NCBI RefSeq assembly: GCF_012396015.1
Contig: NZ_JAAXOQ010000030.1
Location: 1-46,329 of the forward strand
Direction of reading: 5' to 3'
DNA from: Tsukamurella spumae
GTDB lineage: Bacteria; Actinomycetota; Actinomycetes; Mycobacteriales; Mycobacteriaceae
Length of the DNA: 46,329 nt
Shown here: in pieces, positions 1-9,275 of the stretch
Layout of the letters: each line of letters starts with the position of its first letter
How positions within the stretch are numbered: the first letter of the stretch is position 1
Notes under the pieces: generated by a model
Told to the model about the DNA's origin: nothing
What the model saw: only the letters and a program-made list of their open reading frames with translations
The model's database searches: none
Program-made: the position numbers and the translations under genes

Positions 1-1039
1 GGCCCCTGCCGCTCCCGCTCCCGCGGCGCCTGCGGCGCCCGCCGCTCCGGCACCCGCGGCGGCTCCCGCCCCGGCCGCCTCGTCGTCGGACTCGACGCCG
101 TACGTGACCCCGCTCGTCCGCAAGCTGGCCGCGGAGAACAACGTGGACCTGAACGCGGTCAAGGGCACCGGCGTCGGTGGGCGCATCCGCAAGCAGGACG
201 TGCTGGCGGCGGCCGAGTCCGCCAAGGCCCCCGCTGCAGCGCCTGCCGCTGCCCCCGCGGCTGCCGCACCGGCGGCACCGTCGGTGCCGAAGGGCGTGCG
301 TCCCGAGCTGGCGGCGCTCCGCGGCACCTCGCAGAAGACGAACCGCATCCGCCAGATCACGGCGCGGGTCACCCGGGAGTCGCTGCAGGGCTCCGCGCAG
401 CTCACCCAGGTCTTCGAGGTCGACTTCAGCAAGATCGTCGCGCTGCGCGCGCAGGCGAAGGCCTCGTTCAAGGCCAACGAGGGCGTCAACCTCACGTACC
501 TCCCCTTCATCGCGAAGGCGGTCATCGAGGCGCTCAAGGTGCACCCGAACGTCAACGCGTCGATCAGCGACGACTTCAAGGAGATCACCTACCACGGTGG
601 CGTGAACCTCGGCATCGCCGTCGACACCCCGCAGGGCCTGCTGTCGCCGGTGATCAAGAACGCCGACGACCTGTCGCTGGCCGGCCTCGCGCGGGCCATC
701 GTGGACCTCGCCGACCGCACCCGCGGTAGCGGCCTCAAGCCCGACGAGCTGTCCGGCGGCACCTTCACCATCACCAACATCGGCAGCGAGGGTGCGCTCT
801 TCGACACCCCGATCCTGGTCCCGCCGCAGGCGGCGATGCTCGGCACCGGTGCGATCGTCAAGCGCCCGGTCGTGGTCAAGGACGCCGCGGGCACCGAGTC
901 CATCGGCATCCACCCGATGGCCTTCCTGCCGCTGACCTACGACCACCGCCTCATCGACGGTGCCGACGCGGGCCGCTTCCTCACCACGGTCAAGCACCGT
1001 CTCGAGGAGGGCGCGTTCGAGGCCGACCTGGGCCTGTAG
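1..1039 (+). CDS. dlaT: Dihydrolipoamide acyltransferase (E2), 3' part
   Basis: Partial gene cut by the left window edge; the frame is open from base 2 and ends with TAG at 1037-1039. It encodes the E2 core of a 2-oxoacid dehydrogenase complex, which transfers acyl groups from lipoyl-lysine to CoA. Visible in order are an Ala/Pro-rich flexible linker (first ~30 residues), a peripheral-subunit (E3) binding domain containing [11 protein letters not shown] and [13 protein letters not shown], a second Ala/Pro linker, and the catalytic domain ending in [13 protein letters not shown] with the family's catalytic His and DG motif. The N-terminal lipoyl domains lie outside the window. Position directly before the SulA-like epimerase, lipB and lipA matches M. 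tuberculosis dlaT (Rv2215), whose product serves both pyruvate dehydrogenase and the peroxynitrite reductase system; sucB is an older name for the same gene. A GTG at 104 is internal, not the start. Confidence 0.95.
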   Translation, partial: APAAPAPAAPAAPAAPAPAAAPAPAASSSDSTPYVTPLVRKLAAENNVDLNAVKGTGVGGRIRKQDVLAAAESAKAPAAAPAAAPAAAAPAAPSVPKGVRPELAALRGTSQKTNRIRQITARVTRESLQGSAQLTQVFEVDFSKIVALRAQAKASFKANEGVNLTYLPFIAKAVIEALKVHPNVNASISDDFKEITYHGGVNLGIAVDTPQGLLSPVIKNADDLSLAGLARAIVDLADRTRGSGLKPDELSGGTFTITNIGSEGALFDTPILVPPQAAMLGTGAIVKRPVVVKDAAGTESIGIHPMAFLPLTYDHRLIDGADAGRFLTTVKHRLEEGAFEADLGL

Positions 1040-1061
1040 GCGCAGGACGCACCCGGAACCC

Positions 1062-1979
1062 ATGGAACGACGGGTCGCCCTCGCCGGATCGTCGGGGCTC
1101 ATCGGCAGCGCGCTGTCGAGAGCACTGACCCGGCGGGGCGACACCGTCGTTCCGCTCGTTCGGGGCGATGCCCTCGTCCCGGTCGGTGCGCTCCCCTGGA
1201 ACCCGCGACACGGCGAGGTTCCGGACCTCACCGGTTTCGACGCGGTGATCGTGCTCAACGGCTCCCCGATCGCGGGTCGCCGGTGGACCGGTGCGGTCAA
1301 GCAGGAGCTGCGCGATTCGCGGATCGAGCCCGCGGCCGCGCTCGCCGAGGCGGCGGCGCGCGACGGCGTCCCGGTGTTCCTGGGCGCCGGCGCGATCGGC
1401 GTCTACGGCGACGCGGGCGAGGCCGAGTGCGTCGACGGCACCGTCGGCACGCCGCCCGGCTCGGGGTTCCTCGCGGGGCTGTGCGTCGAGTGGGAGGCCG
1501 CGGCGGATCCCGCCCGTGCCGCGGGGGCCACCGTCGCCCACCTCCGCTTCAGCCACGTGCTCTCCGGAGCGGGCGGGCTGCTGCCCGTGCTGCGCCGGGT
1601 CTACCGGCTCGGCCTCGGCGGACGCCTGGGCAGCGGCCACCAGTGGATGTCCTGGATCGCGCGCGAGGACGCCGCGCGCGCCGTCCTGCACGTGCTCGAC
1701 GGTGCGCTCGCCGGCACGATCGCCGGTCCCGTCAACATCACCTCCCCCGCGCCCGTACGACAGCAGGCCTTCAACGAGGCCCTCGGTCGCGAGCTGCACC
1801 GCCCCGCCCGGTGGGTCGTACCGCGGTTCGCCCTGCGCGCGGCGGTCGGCGAGATCGCCGACGAGGGCCTGCTCGGCTCCCAGCGGGTCGTGCCGCGCGT
1901 GCTGCACGAGAGCGGATTCCGCTTCGCGCACACCGCACTTCCCGGCGCTCTCGCCGTGGCGATGACCGACGAGGCGTAG
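1062..1979 (+). CDS. TIGR01777 / SulA-like NAD(P)-binding epimerase
   Basis: 305-residue short-chain dehydrogenase/reductase-fold protein of the TIGR01777 epimerase group. The N-terminus shows a Rossmann nucleotide-binding motif ([13 protein letters not shown]), and the middle and C-terminal parts ([44 protein letters not shown]) are typical of the family. The open frame extends back to 960 inside dlaT, but the ATG at 1062 gives the expected N-terminus ([10 protein letters not shown]). The substrate is unknown; E. coli YfcH is a homologue by family. It lies 22 bp downstream of dlaT and is probably cotranscribed, as with Rv2215-Rv2216. Its TAG stop codon is reused in the lipB promoter. Confidence 0.9.
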   Translation: MERRVALAGSSGLIGSALSRALTRRGDTVVPLVRGDALVPVGALPWNPRHGEVPDLTGFDAVIVLNGSPIAGRRWTGAVKQELRDSRIEPAAALAEAAARDGVPVFLGAGAIGVYGDAGEAECVDGTVGTPPGSGFLAGLCVEWEAAADPARAAGATVAHLRFSHVLSGAGGLLPVLRRVYRLGLGGRLGSGHQWMSWIAREDAARAVLHVLDGALAGTIAGPVNITSPAPVRQQAFNEALGRELHRPARWVVPRFALRAAVGEIADEGLLGSQRVVPRVLHESGFRFAHTALPGALAVAMTDEA

Positions 1980-1982
1980 CGT
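1977..1982 (+). promoter_or_regulatory. -10 of lipB, containing the epimerase stop codon
   Basis: TAGCGT followed by a 7-nt spacer to the lipB ATG at 1990, so transcription would begin at or near the start codon. Bases 1977-1979 are the TAG stop of the epimerase. No Shine-Dalgarno sequence is seen. Confidence 0.65.
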
Positions 1983-1989
1983 CGACGGC

Positions 1990-2700
1990 ATGCCTGCACG
2001 CTCCGCCCGCGCCGAATCCACGCCGATCGTCGTCGAGGACCTCGGCACCATCGGCTACCAGGAGGCCTTCGACCTCCAGCACGATCTCGCCGGCCAGCGC
2101 GCCGACGGCACGATCGACGACCGGCTGCTGCTCCTCGAGCATCCCCCTACGTTCACGGCGGGTAAGCGCACCGAACCCCAGGACCTGCCCACCGACGGCA
2201 GCACCGTCATCGACGTGGACCGCGGCGGCAAGATCACCTGGCACGGCCCCGGCCAGCTCGTGGGCTACCCGATCATCAAGCTCGGCTCGGCGATGGACGT
2301 GGTCGACTACGTGCGGCGCATCGAGCAGGCCCTCATCGAGGTCTGCCGCGGCCTCGGGCTCGACGCCGGGCGGGTCGAGGGCCGCTCGGGCGTCTGGTTC
2401 CGCGCCGACGGTGCGCGCCCCGAGCGCAAGGTGGCGGCGATCGGCATCCGCGTCGCGCGCGGCGTCACCCTGCACGGCTTCGCCCTCAACTGCGACAACA
2501 CTCTCGGCGGCTTCGATGCGATCATCCCGTGCGGCATCCCCGATGCGGGCGTCACGACGCTGAGCGCCGAGCTCGGCCGCGATGTCACCGTCGGCGAGGT
2601 CCGCGACGCCGTGGTCGACGCGGTGCGGCGCGCGCTCGACGGCGACCTGCCCGTCACGGACGAGTCGCTGCACCAGACCTCGGCGCCGACCGCGCGCTGA
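1990..2700 (+). CDS. lipB: Octanoyl-[ACP]:protein N-octanoyltransferase
   Basis: 236-residue LipB, which moves octanoate from acyl carrier protein to the lipoyl domains of E2 subunits and GcvH, the first step of lipoate synthesis. Family motifs seen are the [17 protein letters not shown] block (residues ~78-94), the catalytic Lys147 in ERKVAAIG and the catalytic Cys181 in IIPCGI; LHGFALN lies between them. Length agrees with M. tuberculosis LipB (~230). The start at 1990 fits a leaderless transcript (-10 at 1977-1982). In relatives lipA follows directly; here about 5.5 kb separates them, so lipA has its own promoter. Confidence 0.97.
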   Translation: MPARSARAESTPIVVEDLGTIGYQEAFDLQHDLAGQRADGTIDDRLLLLEHPPTFTAGKRTEPQDLPTDGSTVIDVDRGGKITWHGPGQLVGYPIIKLGSAMDVVDYVRRIEQALIEVCRGLGLDAGRVEGRSGVWFRADGARPERKVAAIGIRVARGVTLHGFALNCDNTLGGFDAIIPCGIPDAGVTTLSAELGRDVTVGEVRDAVVDAVRRALDGDLPVTDESLHQTSAPTAR

Positions 2701-2725
2701 ATCCGCGCCGCCCGGACCACCCCGG

Positions 2726-4492
2726 TCAGTACGGGGGCGGCTCGTCGGCGGGGTGCGCCGGCTCGGGTTCCCGACGGTGCCGCCCCTCCGGAGGGAGCAG
2801 CGCGGCGCGCTCCGCGCGGATCTCGGCGCGAACGCGCCGACCGTGCGTGCGCAGCACGCATCGCAGTCGCTCCTCGACGATGCTGATACCGGTGCCGGTG
2901 CCGGTGCGCGCAGGCGGGTCCGGGGGCGACACCTCCGACCGCGGCTCGCGCAGCCGCTGCGCTGCGTCGCGATTGCGTTCGCGGATCTCCTCGCGACGCC
3001 GGTGCTCACGCTGCAGCTTGGTGGGCCCGTTCCGGACCCGATACTTCGGGTCCGGCAGGTCCGGCACCGTCCATTCCACCCGTGTCAGGTCCGGGAACAA
3101 CGTCAGCACGATGCCGGCCGGGTCGACGATGATGCGCTCGCCGTCCGGGGTGATCCACAGGATCCGGCCGTCCGCGAGACGCGCGTCGATCCACCCGCCC
3201 GCCGTCTTGAGCTGATGGTGCTTCACGCACAGCGGCTGCAGGTTGTCCGCCGCGGTCCGGCCACCGCGGGCGGGATCGGCGTGATCGAACTCGCGTGAAT
3301 GATCGATCTGGCACCGACGCGCAGGCCGGGTGCACAGCGGGAACACGCACCGCGGGTACAGGATGGTGAGATAGCGGGCGAGGTCCGCGGTCAGGCGATA
3401 GCTCGCACTGCCGCGGGCCCGCACGAGGGCGGCGGAATCCGCACCGGCGTCGGTCCGCTCGCCGAACTCCCGGACCACTGCGTCCTCCCGGCCGGCGAGA
3501 TCGCGGGCGTGCGCACCGGTGATCGGGCCGTACCCGATCAGGTACCCCGATTCGTCGTTTCCGGGCTCGGCGAGCGTACGTTCGTTCACCACCACCTGCA
3601 CCAGCGCGCGGTACCGCACGATCACGCCGTCCTCGACACCGCTCTCGGCGGCGCGCGCCTCGGCCCTGCCGCACACCCCGCAGTCGCACCCCAGCGTCAC
3701 GTACCCGCGCAGCAACATCATGAGCCCGTCGGCACGTCGCTGCGCCACCGTCCGCGAATCCGCGTCGCAGACCGTCGCGACGATGTCCTCGAGGCGCCGC
3801 GCGAACTCCACCCCATCCTCCGCGGGCAACAGCGCGAACGCCGAGGCCAACCCGTCCTCCTCGGAACGGAACGTGACCGTGCGATCATCGCGGCATCGCT
3901 CGCGGCGCTTCACCGCCGCCTCGGGGTCGATCCGCTGGACCAGCAGGTCCGCGAACTCCCGCAACGCCGGGATCGCCAGCAACTCCCGCGCGTCGGCCTC
4001 CAACCGGTCGGCGAGAGCATCGTCGAACTGGCGAACCTGCGCCCTTCCGAGCGCCCGCGACCGGGCGAGCGCCTCACGACCGCCCTGCACCGAGATCACG
4101 CCCGTGGCGATCAGCCCGAACACCCGCGGCAGCCGCTCGACGAACCCCACCGCCTCCTCCACCGCGCGGTCCGCCGCGGCGGAACCGACCCGCAGCACCA
4201 CGGACACCTGCGCCTGCAGCGCGGTCTCCCGCAGTCGCAGGTCCCGCCGACGCGCCCGAAGATCCGCGATCTCCGCATCCGCGGGCAGCCCCAGCAGCTC
4301 CGCCTCGGCGTCGGCGTACATCGTGCGATAGAGGCAGTACAACGTGGCGACGCGACGGCAGTAGGCCGCGTTCTCCGCGTGCCGCTGTTCGAACAACAGC
4401 TTCGATAGCTGGTCCCGATAGCCGTGCACACCCGCCAACCCCTCGGGGATCACTTCCCCAGGTAGATCGCGGATCAGGTGCGGCAGCTCCAT
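2726..4492 (-). CDS. DUF222 / HNH endonuclease (13E12 repeat family)
   Basis: 588-residue protein of the 13E12 repeat family found in multiple copies in Mycobacteriales. The first ~340 residues are the helical DUF222 region. Around residues 383-435 is an HNH nuclease motif: CVFPLCTRP, CQIDHSREFDH, DNLQPLCVKHHQLK, with two Cys pairs likely binding structural zinc. The C-terminus is Arg/Glu-rich and poorly conserved. The frame reaches a TTG at 4531, but the ATG at 4492 is preceded by TATCAT with a 6-nt spacer. The biological role of the family is unsettled; mobile or selfish behaviour has been suggested because copies multiply and vary. Its position between lipB and lipA marks a break in otherwise conserved gene order. 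Confidence 0.88.
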   Translation of the reverse strand: MELPHLIRDLPGEVIPEGLAGVHGYRDQLSKLLFEQRHAENAAYCRRVATLYCLYRTMYADAEAELLGLPADAEIADLRARRRDLRLRETALQAQVSVVLRVGSAAADRAVEEAVGFVERLPRVFGLIATGVISVQGGREALARSRALGRAQVRQFDDALADRLEADARELLAIPALREFADLLVQRIDPEAAVKRRERCRDDRTVTFRSEEDGLASAFALLPAEDGVEFARRLEDIVATVCDADSRTVAQRRADGLMMLLRGYVTLGCDCGVCGRAEARAAESGVEDGVIVRYRALVQVVVNERTLAEPGNDESGYLIGYGPITGAHARDLAGREDAVVREFGERTDAGADSAALVRARGSASYRLTADLARYLTILYPRCVFPLCTRPARRCQIDHSREFDHADPARGGRTAADNLQPLCVKHHQLKTAGGWIDARLADGRILWITPDGERIIVDPAGIVLTLFPDLTRVEWTVPDLPDPKYRVRNGPTKLQREHRRREEIRERNRDAAQRLREPRSEVSPPDPPARTGTGTGISIVEERLRCVLRTHGRRVRAEIRAERAALLPPEGRHRREPEPAHPADEPPPY

Positions 4493-4498
4493 GACTTC

Positions 4499-4504
4499 AT
4501 GATA
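4499..4504 (-). promoter_or_regulatory. -10 of the DUF222/HNH gene
   Basis: TATCAT on the minus strand, 6 nt before the ATG at 4492. It supports that start and a leaderless transcript. Confidence 0.55.
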
Positions 4505-4543
4505 CGCCTGTTCGATATGTCGGGCAACCAATCGAACGGATAA

Positions 4544-4942
4544 CTAACCTGCGGGCGGTGCCGGTCGCGCCTCATCGTCCGGCACGTCCTCCGCGCCGTC
4601 GCGGACGCCGCGAGCCCACGCCTGCGCCCACAGCTCCAGCGGCCCGAGGGCGATCAACAGGGCCTTGCCCTGGTAGCTGAGGCGGTAGGCGCCATCAGTC
4701 GTCTGCGTGACGATGTGCGCGGCCGTGAGCTCCGAGAGGCGCTGCGAGAGCGTGCTCGACGAGATCCCCTCGATCCCCGTGCGCAGCTCCGAGAAGCGGG
4801 TCCTGCCGAACCGCAGCTCCCAGACGATGCGCAGGGACCAGCGCCGGCCGAAGAGGTCGAGCGCGGCCATCATCGGGCGGCCGCTGTCCGAGCCGCGGAC
4901 CGGCCGGCCCGGTAGCGGACGATCGACCTCGTTGTGATCCAC
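4544..4942 (-). CDS. HxlR-family transcriptional regulator
   Basis: 132-residue winged helix-turn-helix regulator of the HxlR (MarR-like) family. The segment from MMAALDLFGRRWSLRIVWEL through RFSELRTGIEGISSSTLSQR to YRLSYQGKALL shows the wHTH and wing. The GTG at 4942 is chosen because AGGGGGAG lies 5 nt upstream; the frame would also allow a start at 4978. It is divergent from the MMPL transporter gene at 5086, with a 143-bp shared promoter region, so it most likely controls the transporter, possibly in response to an exported compound or redox signal. Such regulators bind DNA as dimers. The ligand cannot be told from sequence. Confidence 0.85.
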   Translation of the reverse strand: MDHNEVDRPLPGRPVRGSDSGRPMMAALDLFGRRWSLRIVWELRFGRTRFSELRTGIEGISSSTLSQRLSELTAAHIVTQTTDGAYRLSYQGKALLIALGPLELWAQAWARGVRDGAEDVPDDEARPAPPAG

Positions 4943-5085
4943 GTCACTCCCCCTACTGCTGTGCGTCCGAACCCACACCCGGACTCGCTAGGCGAACTCC
5001 GGCGATAGGGATACCGTTCACACCTATCAGTTCGGTTCGATTTTTGGACCACGGCCGGGATCCCCCCGGCGGAGCGGAGGCGACC

Positions 5086-8000
5086 GTGATCGACACCCAT
5101 GATAATTCCGCGGCCAAGACCACGGTCTTCGCGCGGATCGGCCGGCTCTGCGTGCGGTACGCCGCATGGATCCTGCTGTTCTGGGTCGCACTCGCGGGCA
5201 TCCTCAACGTCGCGATCCCGCAACTCGAGCAGACCGTGCATCGACACTCCGCGCCGTTCATCCCCGGCGATCTCCCCGGCGTCGACGGCCTGCGCGCCAT
5301 GGCCCAGGAGTTCGGCACCCCGTCCTCGACGGCGCAGGGCAATGTCATCGTCGCCGCCGAGGGGAGGATCGGACCGGAGCAGGAGCAGTACTACCGCGCC
5401 CTCACCACCGCGCTGCAGGCCGACCGCGAGCACGTGGCCTATGTCATCGACACCTTCGGCAAGCCCGCCGCGCGCGAGGTCGGCCTGAGCCCCGATGGCA
5501 AGGCGATCAACCTGCTCGTCGCGGAGGTCGGCGACATCGGTTCCACCCGTGCGCAATCGAGCACCGAGGCGATCCGCGCCACGATCCGGTCGATCCCCGC
5601 GCCACCCGGCACCACCGTCGAATTCACGGGCACCGCACCGACGCTGTCCGACCTGTTCACCGCGATCGACTCCTCGCTGCTGGTGATCACCGCCGTCTCC
5701 GTGGCACTGATCACGGCGCTACTGCTCATCACCTACCGGTCCGTGGGCGCCGCGCTCGTGCCACTGCTGACGATCGGCCTCTCGCTCGCCGTGGCGCGCC
5801 CCATCGTCTCGCTGCTCGGCGAGCACGAGGTGATTCCCGTTTCGAACTTCTCCATCGCGATCATGACCGCGATGGTGCTCGGGGCCGCCACCGACTACGC
5901 GATCTTCGCGGTGGCCGGCTATCACGAGGCACGCCGCGCAGGGAGCTCCTCCGACGAGGCCGTGGTCGCGGCGTCGTCGCGCGTCGGCCGCATCATCGCC
6001 GCCTCCGCGCTCACCATCGCCGTGGCCAGCGGCGCCATGATCTTCTGCAAGGTGGGCATCTTCGTCACCGCGGGCCTGCCCACGACGATCTCGATCATCA
6101 CCACCTGCCTGATCGCCCTCACCCTGCCGCCGGCCCTGCTGCGCTACCTCGGCGCCCGGGGCTGGGTGGAGCCGCGGGCGGGCACCGAGAAGCGCTGGCG
6201 ACGCACCGGCGCGCGGGTGATGCGCCGCGCGGTACCGCTGTCGGCGGCCGCCCTGGTCGTTCTGCTCGCCGCCGCGGCGGCGCTCCCGAGCATGGTGATC
6301 GGCTTCGACGAGAATCGGATGCAGTTGCGCGCCACCGACTCCCGCAAGGGCTACGAGACGGTGGTCAAGCACTGGGGCGTGAACGAGGCGGTGCCCGAGT
6401 TCCTCCTGATCCGCACCGACCACGACATGCGCAACACCCACGACCTCGCGGCGCTCGAGGCGGTCGCGATCGGCGTGAGCAACCTGCCGCAGGTCGCGTA
6501 CGTCCGGTCCATCACCAGGCCCGACGGTAAGCCCATCCCCGAGTCCGCGGTCGGGTATCAGACGCAGCAGGTGGCGAACGGCCTGGGCGATGCGAACCGT
6601 CAGCTGACGGAGGCGTCGCCGCAGCTCAAGGCGCTCGCGGCCGGCGTCGATCAGCTCAACGCCGGGGCCGGCGAGGCCGCGCGCCGCGTGCCGGAGCTCG
6701 TCGCGGGCACCCAGCGGGTGACCGGCCTCGCCTCGGGTGTGCTGGACGCGCTGACCTCCGCCCAGCAGGCGCTCGCGACCGCGAGCGGGGGCACCGTCGA
6801 CGTGAACGCCGCGACGGCCCTGCTGCGCACCGCCGTGTCCACCCTGACCACCGCCGCCGATGCGGTGCGCGCCGCGCAGCGGCAGCAGTCGGCCGCCGGC
6901 ATCGGCGAGGTCCTCGGACCGCTGGTCGGCCCGATCTCCCCGTCGTGCGCCGCCGACGGTGCCTGCGCCGCCGCGCATCGGGCCTTCGCCGAGCTCGACC
7001 GCGCGACCTCCGGGCGGGCGGCCACGGCGGTGCGTGCGGCCACCGTCGTCCTGCCCGCCGGCACGACCGATCGTGCCGCGACCGCCCTCGCGCAGGCCGA
7101 CGATGCCCTGGCCCGGCTGCAGGGCCTGCTCAAGGGCCTGGGCGGGCTGAGCCCCGAGCAGGTCAAAGCGCAACTCGCCGAGCTCACCTCGGGTGTCACG
7201 CAGTTGAGCACGGGCCTCGCGCAGCTGAGCACGGGCCTGGGCCAGGTCAAGACCGGCACCGACCAGGTGGTGGAGATGACGGGCCGCCTGCAGGTCGGCC
7301 TCGGGACCGCCACCGACTACCTCACGGGGCTCAGCGCCGGCACCACGTCCGGCCCGGGCCGGGGCTTCTACCTCCCCGAGCAGGGGCTGCACTCGGACCG
7401 CTTCATCGACGGCTCGCGGGTGCTCCTGTCGCCCGACGGCCGCACCGCCCGCATGCTGGTGGTCTGGAACATCAACCCGTACTCGGACGAGGCCCTGGGC
7501 ACAGCGGCGTCCATCCCCGCCGCCGCGCGGGCCGCCGCGAAGGGCACCGTCCTCGAATCGGCCGCCATGGACGGCTTCGGGCTCGGGTCGATCTCCGCGC
7601 AGATGCGGGAGCAGGTGCTGCGCGACTTCCTGTTGTTCGGCGTGGTCGCGGTGATCGGCGTCTTCCTCGTGCTGCTGGTGCTGCTGCGGTCCGTGATCGC
7701 ACCGCTGCTCATGGTCGCCACGGTGGTGCTCTCCTTCGCCGCAGCCGCGGGGGCCTCCGTCCTGCTCTGGCAACACGGCCTGGACATCCCGGTCGATTGG
7801 TCGGTGCTGCCGATCTCGTTCATGGCGCTGGTCGCCGTGGGCGCGGACTACAGCATGCTGTTCGCCGACCGCATCCGGGAGGAGGCCGCGGGCGATTCGA
7901 CGGTGCGCGGCGTGCTCCGCGCGTTCGGCACCACCGGCAGCGTGATCACCACGGCGGGCCTGGTCTTCGCCATCACCATGTTCGCCCTCATGAGCGGCAG

Positions 8001-8136
8001 CGTGATCAACCTGCTGCAGATCGGGTCGACCATCGGCATCGGGCTGCTGCTCGACATCGTGGTGGTGCGCACCGTCTTCGTCCCCGCCGCGATCACGGCC
8101 CTCGGCGACCGGGTCTGGTGGCCGTCGAAGCCCTGA
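5086..8136 (+). CDS. MMPL/RND-family transporter
   Basis: 1016-residue RND-superfamily membrane protein of the MMPL type. It has an N-terminal membrane anchor (~residues 20-45), a first periplasmic domain, a first cluster of membrane helices (TDYAIFAVAGYHEARRAG loop), a long second extracytoplasmic segment, and a second helix cluster (GADYSMLFADRIREE). The second external segment is rich in Ala, Gln and Leu with heptad-like repeats (TQLSTGLAQLSTGLGQV, around residues 705-720), suggesting a coiled coil. GTG at 5086 is preferred because GGAGG ends 5 nt upstream; a TTG at 5044 is also in frame. MMPL proteins export lipids, siderophores or drugs using proton motive force. No lipid-synthesis genes flank it, so with its divergent HxlR regulator an efflux role is likelier than cell-wall lipid export. 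Confidence 0.88.
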   Translation: MIDTHDNSAAKTTVFARIGRLCVRYAAWILLFWVALAGILNVAIPQLEQTVHRHSAPFIPGDLPGVDGLRAMAQEFGTPSSTAQGNVIVAAEGRIGPEQEQYYRALTTALQADREHVAYVIDTFGKPAAREVGLSPDGKAINLLVAEVGDIGSTRAQSSTEAIRATIRSIPAPPGTTVEFTGTAPTLSDLFTAIDSSLLVITAVSVALITALLLITYRSVGAALVPLLTIGLSLAVARPIVSLLGEHEVIPVSNFSIAIMTAMVLGAATDYAIFAVAGYHEARRAGSSSDEAVVAASSRVGRIIAASALTIAVASGAMIFCKVGIFVTAGLPTTISIITTCLIALTLPPALLRYLGARGWVEPRAGTEKRWRRTGARVMRRAVPLSAAALVVLLAAAAALPSMVIGFDENRMQLRATDSRKGYETVVKHWGVNEAVPEFLLIRTDHDMRNTHDLAALEAVAIGVSNLPQVAYVRSITRPDGKPIPESAVGYQTQQVANGLGDANRQLTEASPQLKALAAGVDQLNAGAGEAARRVPELVAGTQRVTGLASGVLDALTSAQQALATASGGTVDVNAATALLRTAVSTLTTAADAVRAAQRQQSAAGIGEVLGPLVGPISPSCAADGACAAAHRAFAELDRATSGRAATAVRAATVVLPAGTTDRAATALAQADDALARLQGLLKGLGGLSPEQVKAQLAELTSGVTQLSTGLAQLSTGLGQVKTGTDQVVEMTGRLQVGLGTATDYLTGLSAGTTSGPGRGFYLPEQGLHSDRFIDGSRVLLSPDGRTARMLVVWNINPYSDEALGTAASIPAAARAAAKGTVLESAAMDGFGLGSISAQMREQVLRDFLLFGVVAVIGVFLVLLVLLRSVIAPLLMVATVVLSFAAAAGASVLLWQHGLDIPVDWSVLPISFMALVAVGADYSMLFADRIREEAAGDSTVRGVLRAFGTTGSVITTAGLVFAITMFALMSGSVINLLQIGSTIGIGLLLDIVVVRTVFVPAAITALGDRVWWPSKP

Positions 8137-8159
8137 GGGCGGGCGGTCGCGCGGCGTGA

Positions 8160-8183
8160 CCCGCAGCACCGTCGAGCTGCGGG
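8160..8183 (+). terminator. Possible terminator hairpin after the MMPL gene
   Basis: CCCGCAGC and GCTGCGGG form an 8-bp perfect stem with an 8-base loop, 23 bp after the MMPL stop. There is no T-run. It ends just before the lipA -10. Confidence 0.4.
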
Positions 8184-8191
8184 ACCGGGCG

Positions 8192-8197
8192 TAGCAT
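8192..8197 (+). promoter_or_regulatory. -10 of lipA
   Basis: TAGCAT with a 7-nt spacer to GTG at 8205. An ATG at 8196 overlaps the hexamer itself, which argues against that ATG as the start. Confidence 0.6.
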
Positions 8198-8204
8198 GGG
8201 GCGG

Positions 8205-9224
8205 GTGAGTACCCCGGAGAACCCCCGCAAGCTACTCCGCCTCGAGGTCCGCAACGCGCAGACCCCGATCGAGCGCAAGCCGAACTGGATCCGCACGCGC
8301 GCGAAGATGGGCCCTGAATTCACCGAGCTCAAGGGCCTCGTCAAGCGTGAGGGCCTCCACACGGTGTGCGAGGAGGCGGGCTGCCCCAACATCTACGAGT
8401 GCTGGGAGGACCGCGAGGCCACCTTCCTCATCGGCGGCGAGCAGTGCACCCGCCGCTGCGACTTCTGCCAGATCGACACGGGCAAACCCGCAGAGCTGGA
8501 CCGGGACGAGCCGCGTCGCGTGGCGGAGTCCGTCCAGGCGATGGGCCTGCGCTACTCGACCATCACCGGCGTCGCGCGCGACGACCTGCCCGATGAGGGC
8601 GTGTGGCTCTACGCCGAGACGGTCCGCCAGATCCACGCGCTGAACCCGAACACCGGCGTCGAGAACCTGATCCCCGACTTCCACGCGAAGCCGGAGCTGC
8701 TGGCCGAGGTGTTCGAGTCGCGCCCCGAGGTGCTGGCCCACAACCTGGAGACGGTGCCGCGCATCTTCAAGCGCATCCGGCCCGCGTTCCGCTACGAGCG
8801 CTCGCTCGACGTGATCCGGCAGGCCCGCGACTTCGGCCTGGTCACCAAGTCGAACCTGATCCTCGGCATGGGCGAGACCCCCGAGGAGGTCACGGCCGCG
8901 ATGCGCGACCTGCACGACGCGGGCTGCGACATCATCACGATCACCCAGTACCTGCGCCCCTCGCCGCGGCACCACCCCGTGGAGCGGTGGGTCAAGCCGG
9001 AGGAGTTCGTCGAGCACACCGCCGCCGCGGAGGAGATGGGCTTCGCCGGCGTCATGGCCGGGCCGCTGGTCCGCTCGTCCTACCGCGCGGGCAAGCTCTA
9101 CGCCAAGGCGATGGCGCACCACGGCCGGCCGATCCCGGAGAACATGGCGCACCTGACCGCTGAGGGCGACGCGGCGCAGGAGGCCACCTCCGTGCTCAGC
9201 CGGATGGCCGCGGCGGCCAAGTAG
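8205..9224 (+). CDS. lipA: Lipoyl synthase (radical SAM)
   Basis: 339-residue lipoyl synthase, which inserts two sulfur atoms into octanoyl-E2 or octanoyl-GcvH using two 4Fe-4S clusters and SAM. Auxiliary-cluster cysteines are at 55, 60 and 66 ([12 protein letters not shown]), the radical-SAM CxxxCxxC at 81, 85 and 88 (CTRRCDFC), and the C-terminal RSSY motif that ligates the auxiliary cluster follows MAGPLV. The N-terminus ([18 protein letters not shown]) matches mycobacterial LipA. GTG at 8205 is chosen over ATG at 8196 because the latter lies inside the -10. It works with lipB 5.5 kb upstream. Confidence 0.97.
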   Translation: MSTPENPRKLLRLEVRNAQTPIERKPNWIRTRAKMGPEFTELKGLVKREGLHTVCEEAGCPNIYECWEDREATFLIGGEQCTRRCDFCQIDTGKPAELDRDEPRRVAESVQAMGLRYSTITGVARDDLPDEGVWLYAETVRQIHALNPNTGVENLIPDFHAKPELLAEVFESRPEVLAHNLETVPRIFKRIRPAFRYERSLDVIRQARDFGLVTKSNLILGMGETPEEVTAAMRDLHDAGCDIITITQYLRPSPRHHPVERWVKPEEFVEHTAAAEEMGFAGVMAGPLVRSSYRAGKLYAKAMAHHGRPIPENMAHLTAEGDAAQEATSVLSRMAAAAK

Positions 9225-9262
9225 CCCGGCACTCGGCCGCAGGGCCCCGAACGACCGCACAT

Positions 9263-9268
9263 TAAGCT
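9263..9268 (+). promoter_or_regulatory. -10 of the DUF4191 gene
   Basis: TAAGCT with a 7-nt spacer to ATG at 9276. The spacer GGGAGAC could also serve as a weak ribosome site, so the leaderless reading is not exclusive here. Confidence 0.5.
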
Positions 9269-9275
9269 GGGAGAC

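Noticed and set aside
4493-4531. TTG at 4531 as start of the HNH gene
   Set aside because: A -10 hexamer sits 6 nt before the ATG at 4492, and there is no ribosome site before the TTG.
5719-8169. An 816-codon minus-strand open frame over the MMPL gene
   Set aside because: Antisense shadow; low-complexity His/Arg/Gly protein, while the plus frame has clear MMPL membrane helices.
8196-8204. ATG at 8196 as lipA start
   Set aside because: It overlaps the candidate -10 TAGCAT; GTG at 8205 gives the family N-terminus and the right spacing.
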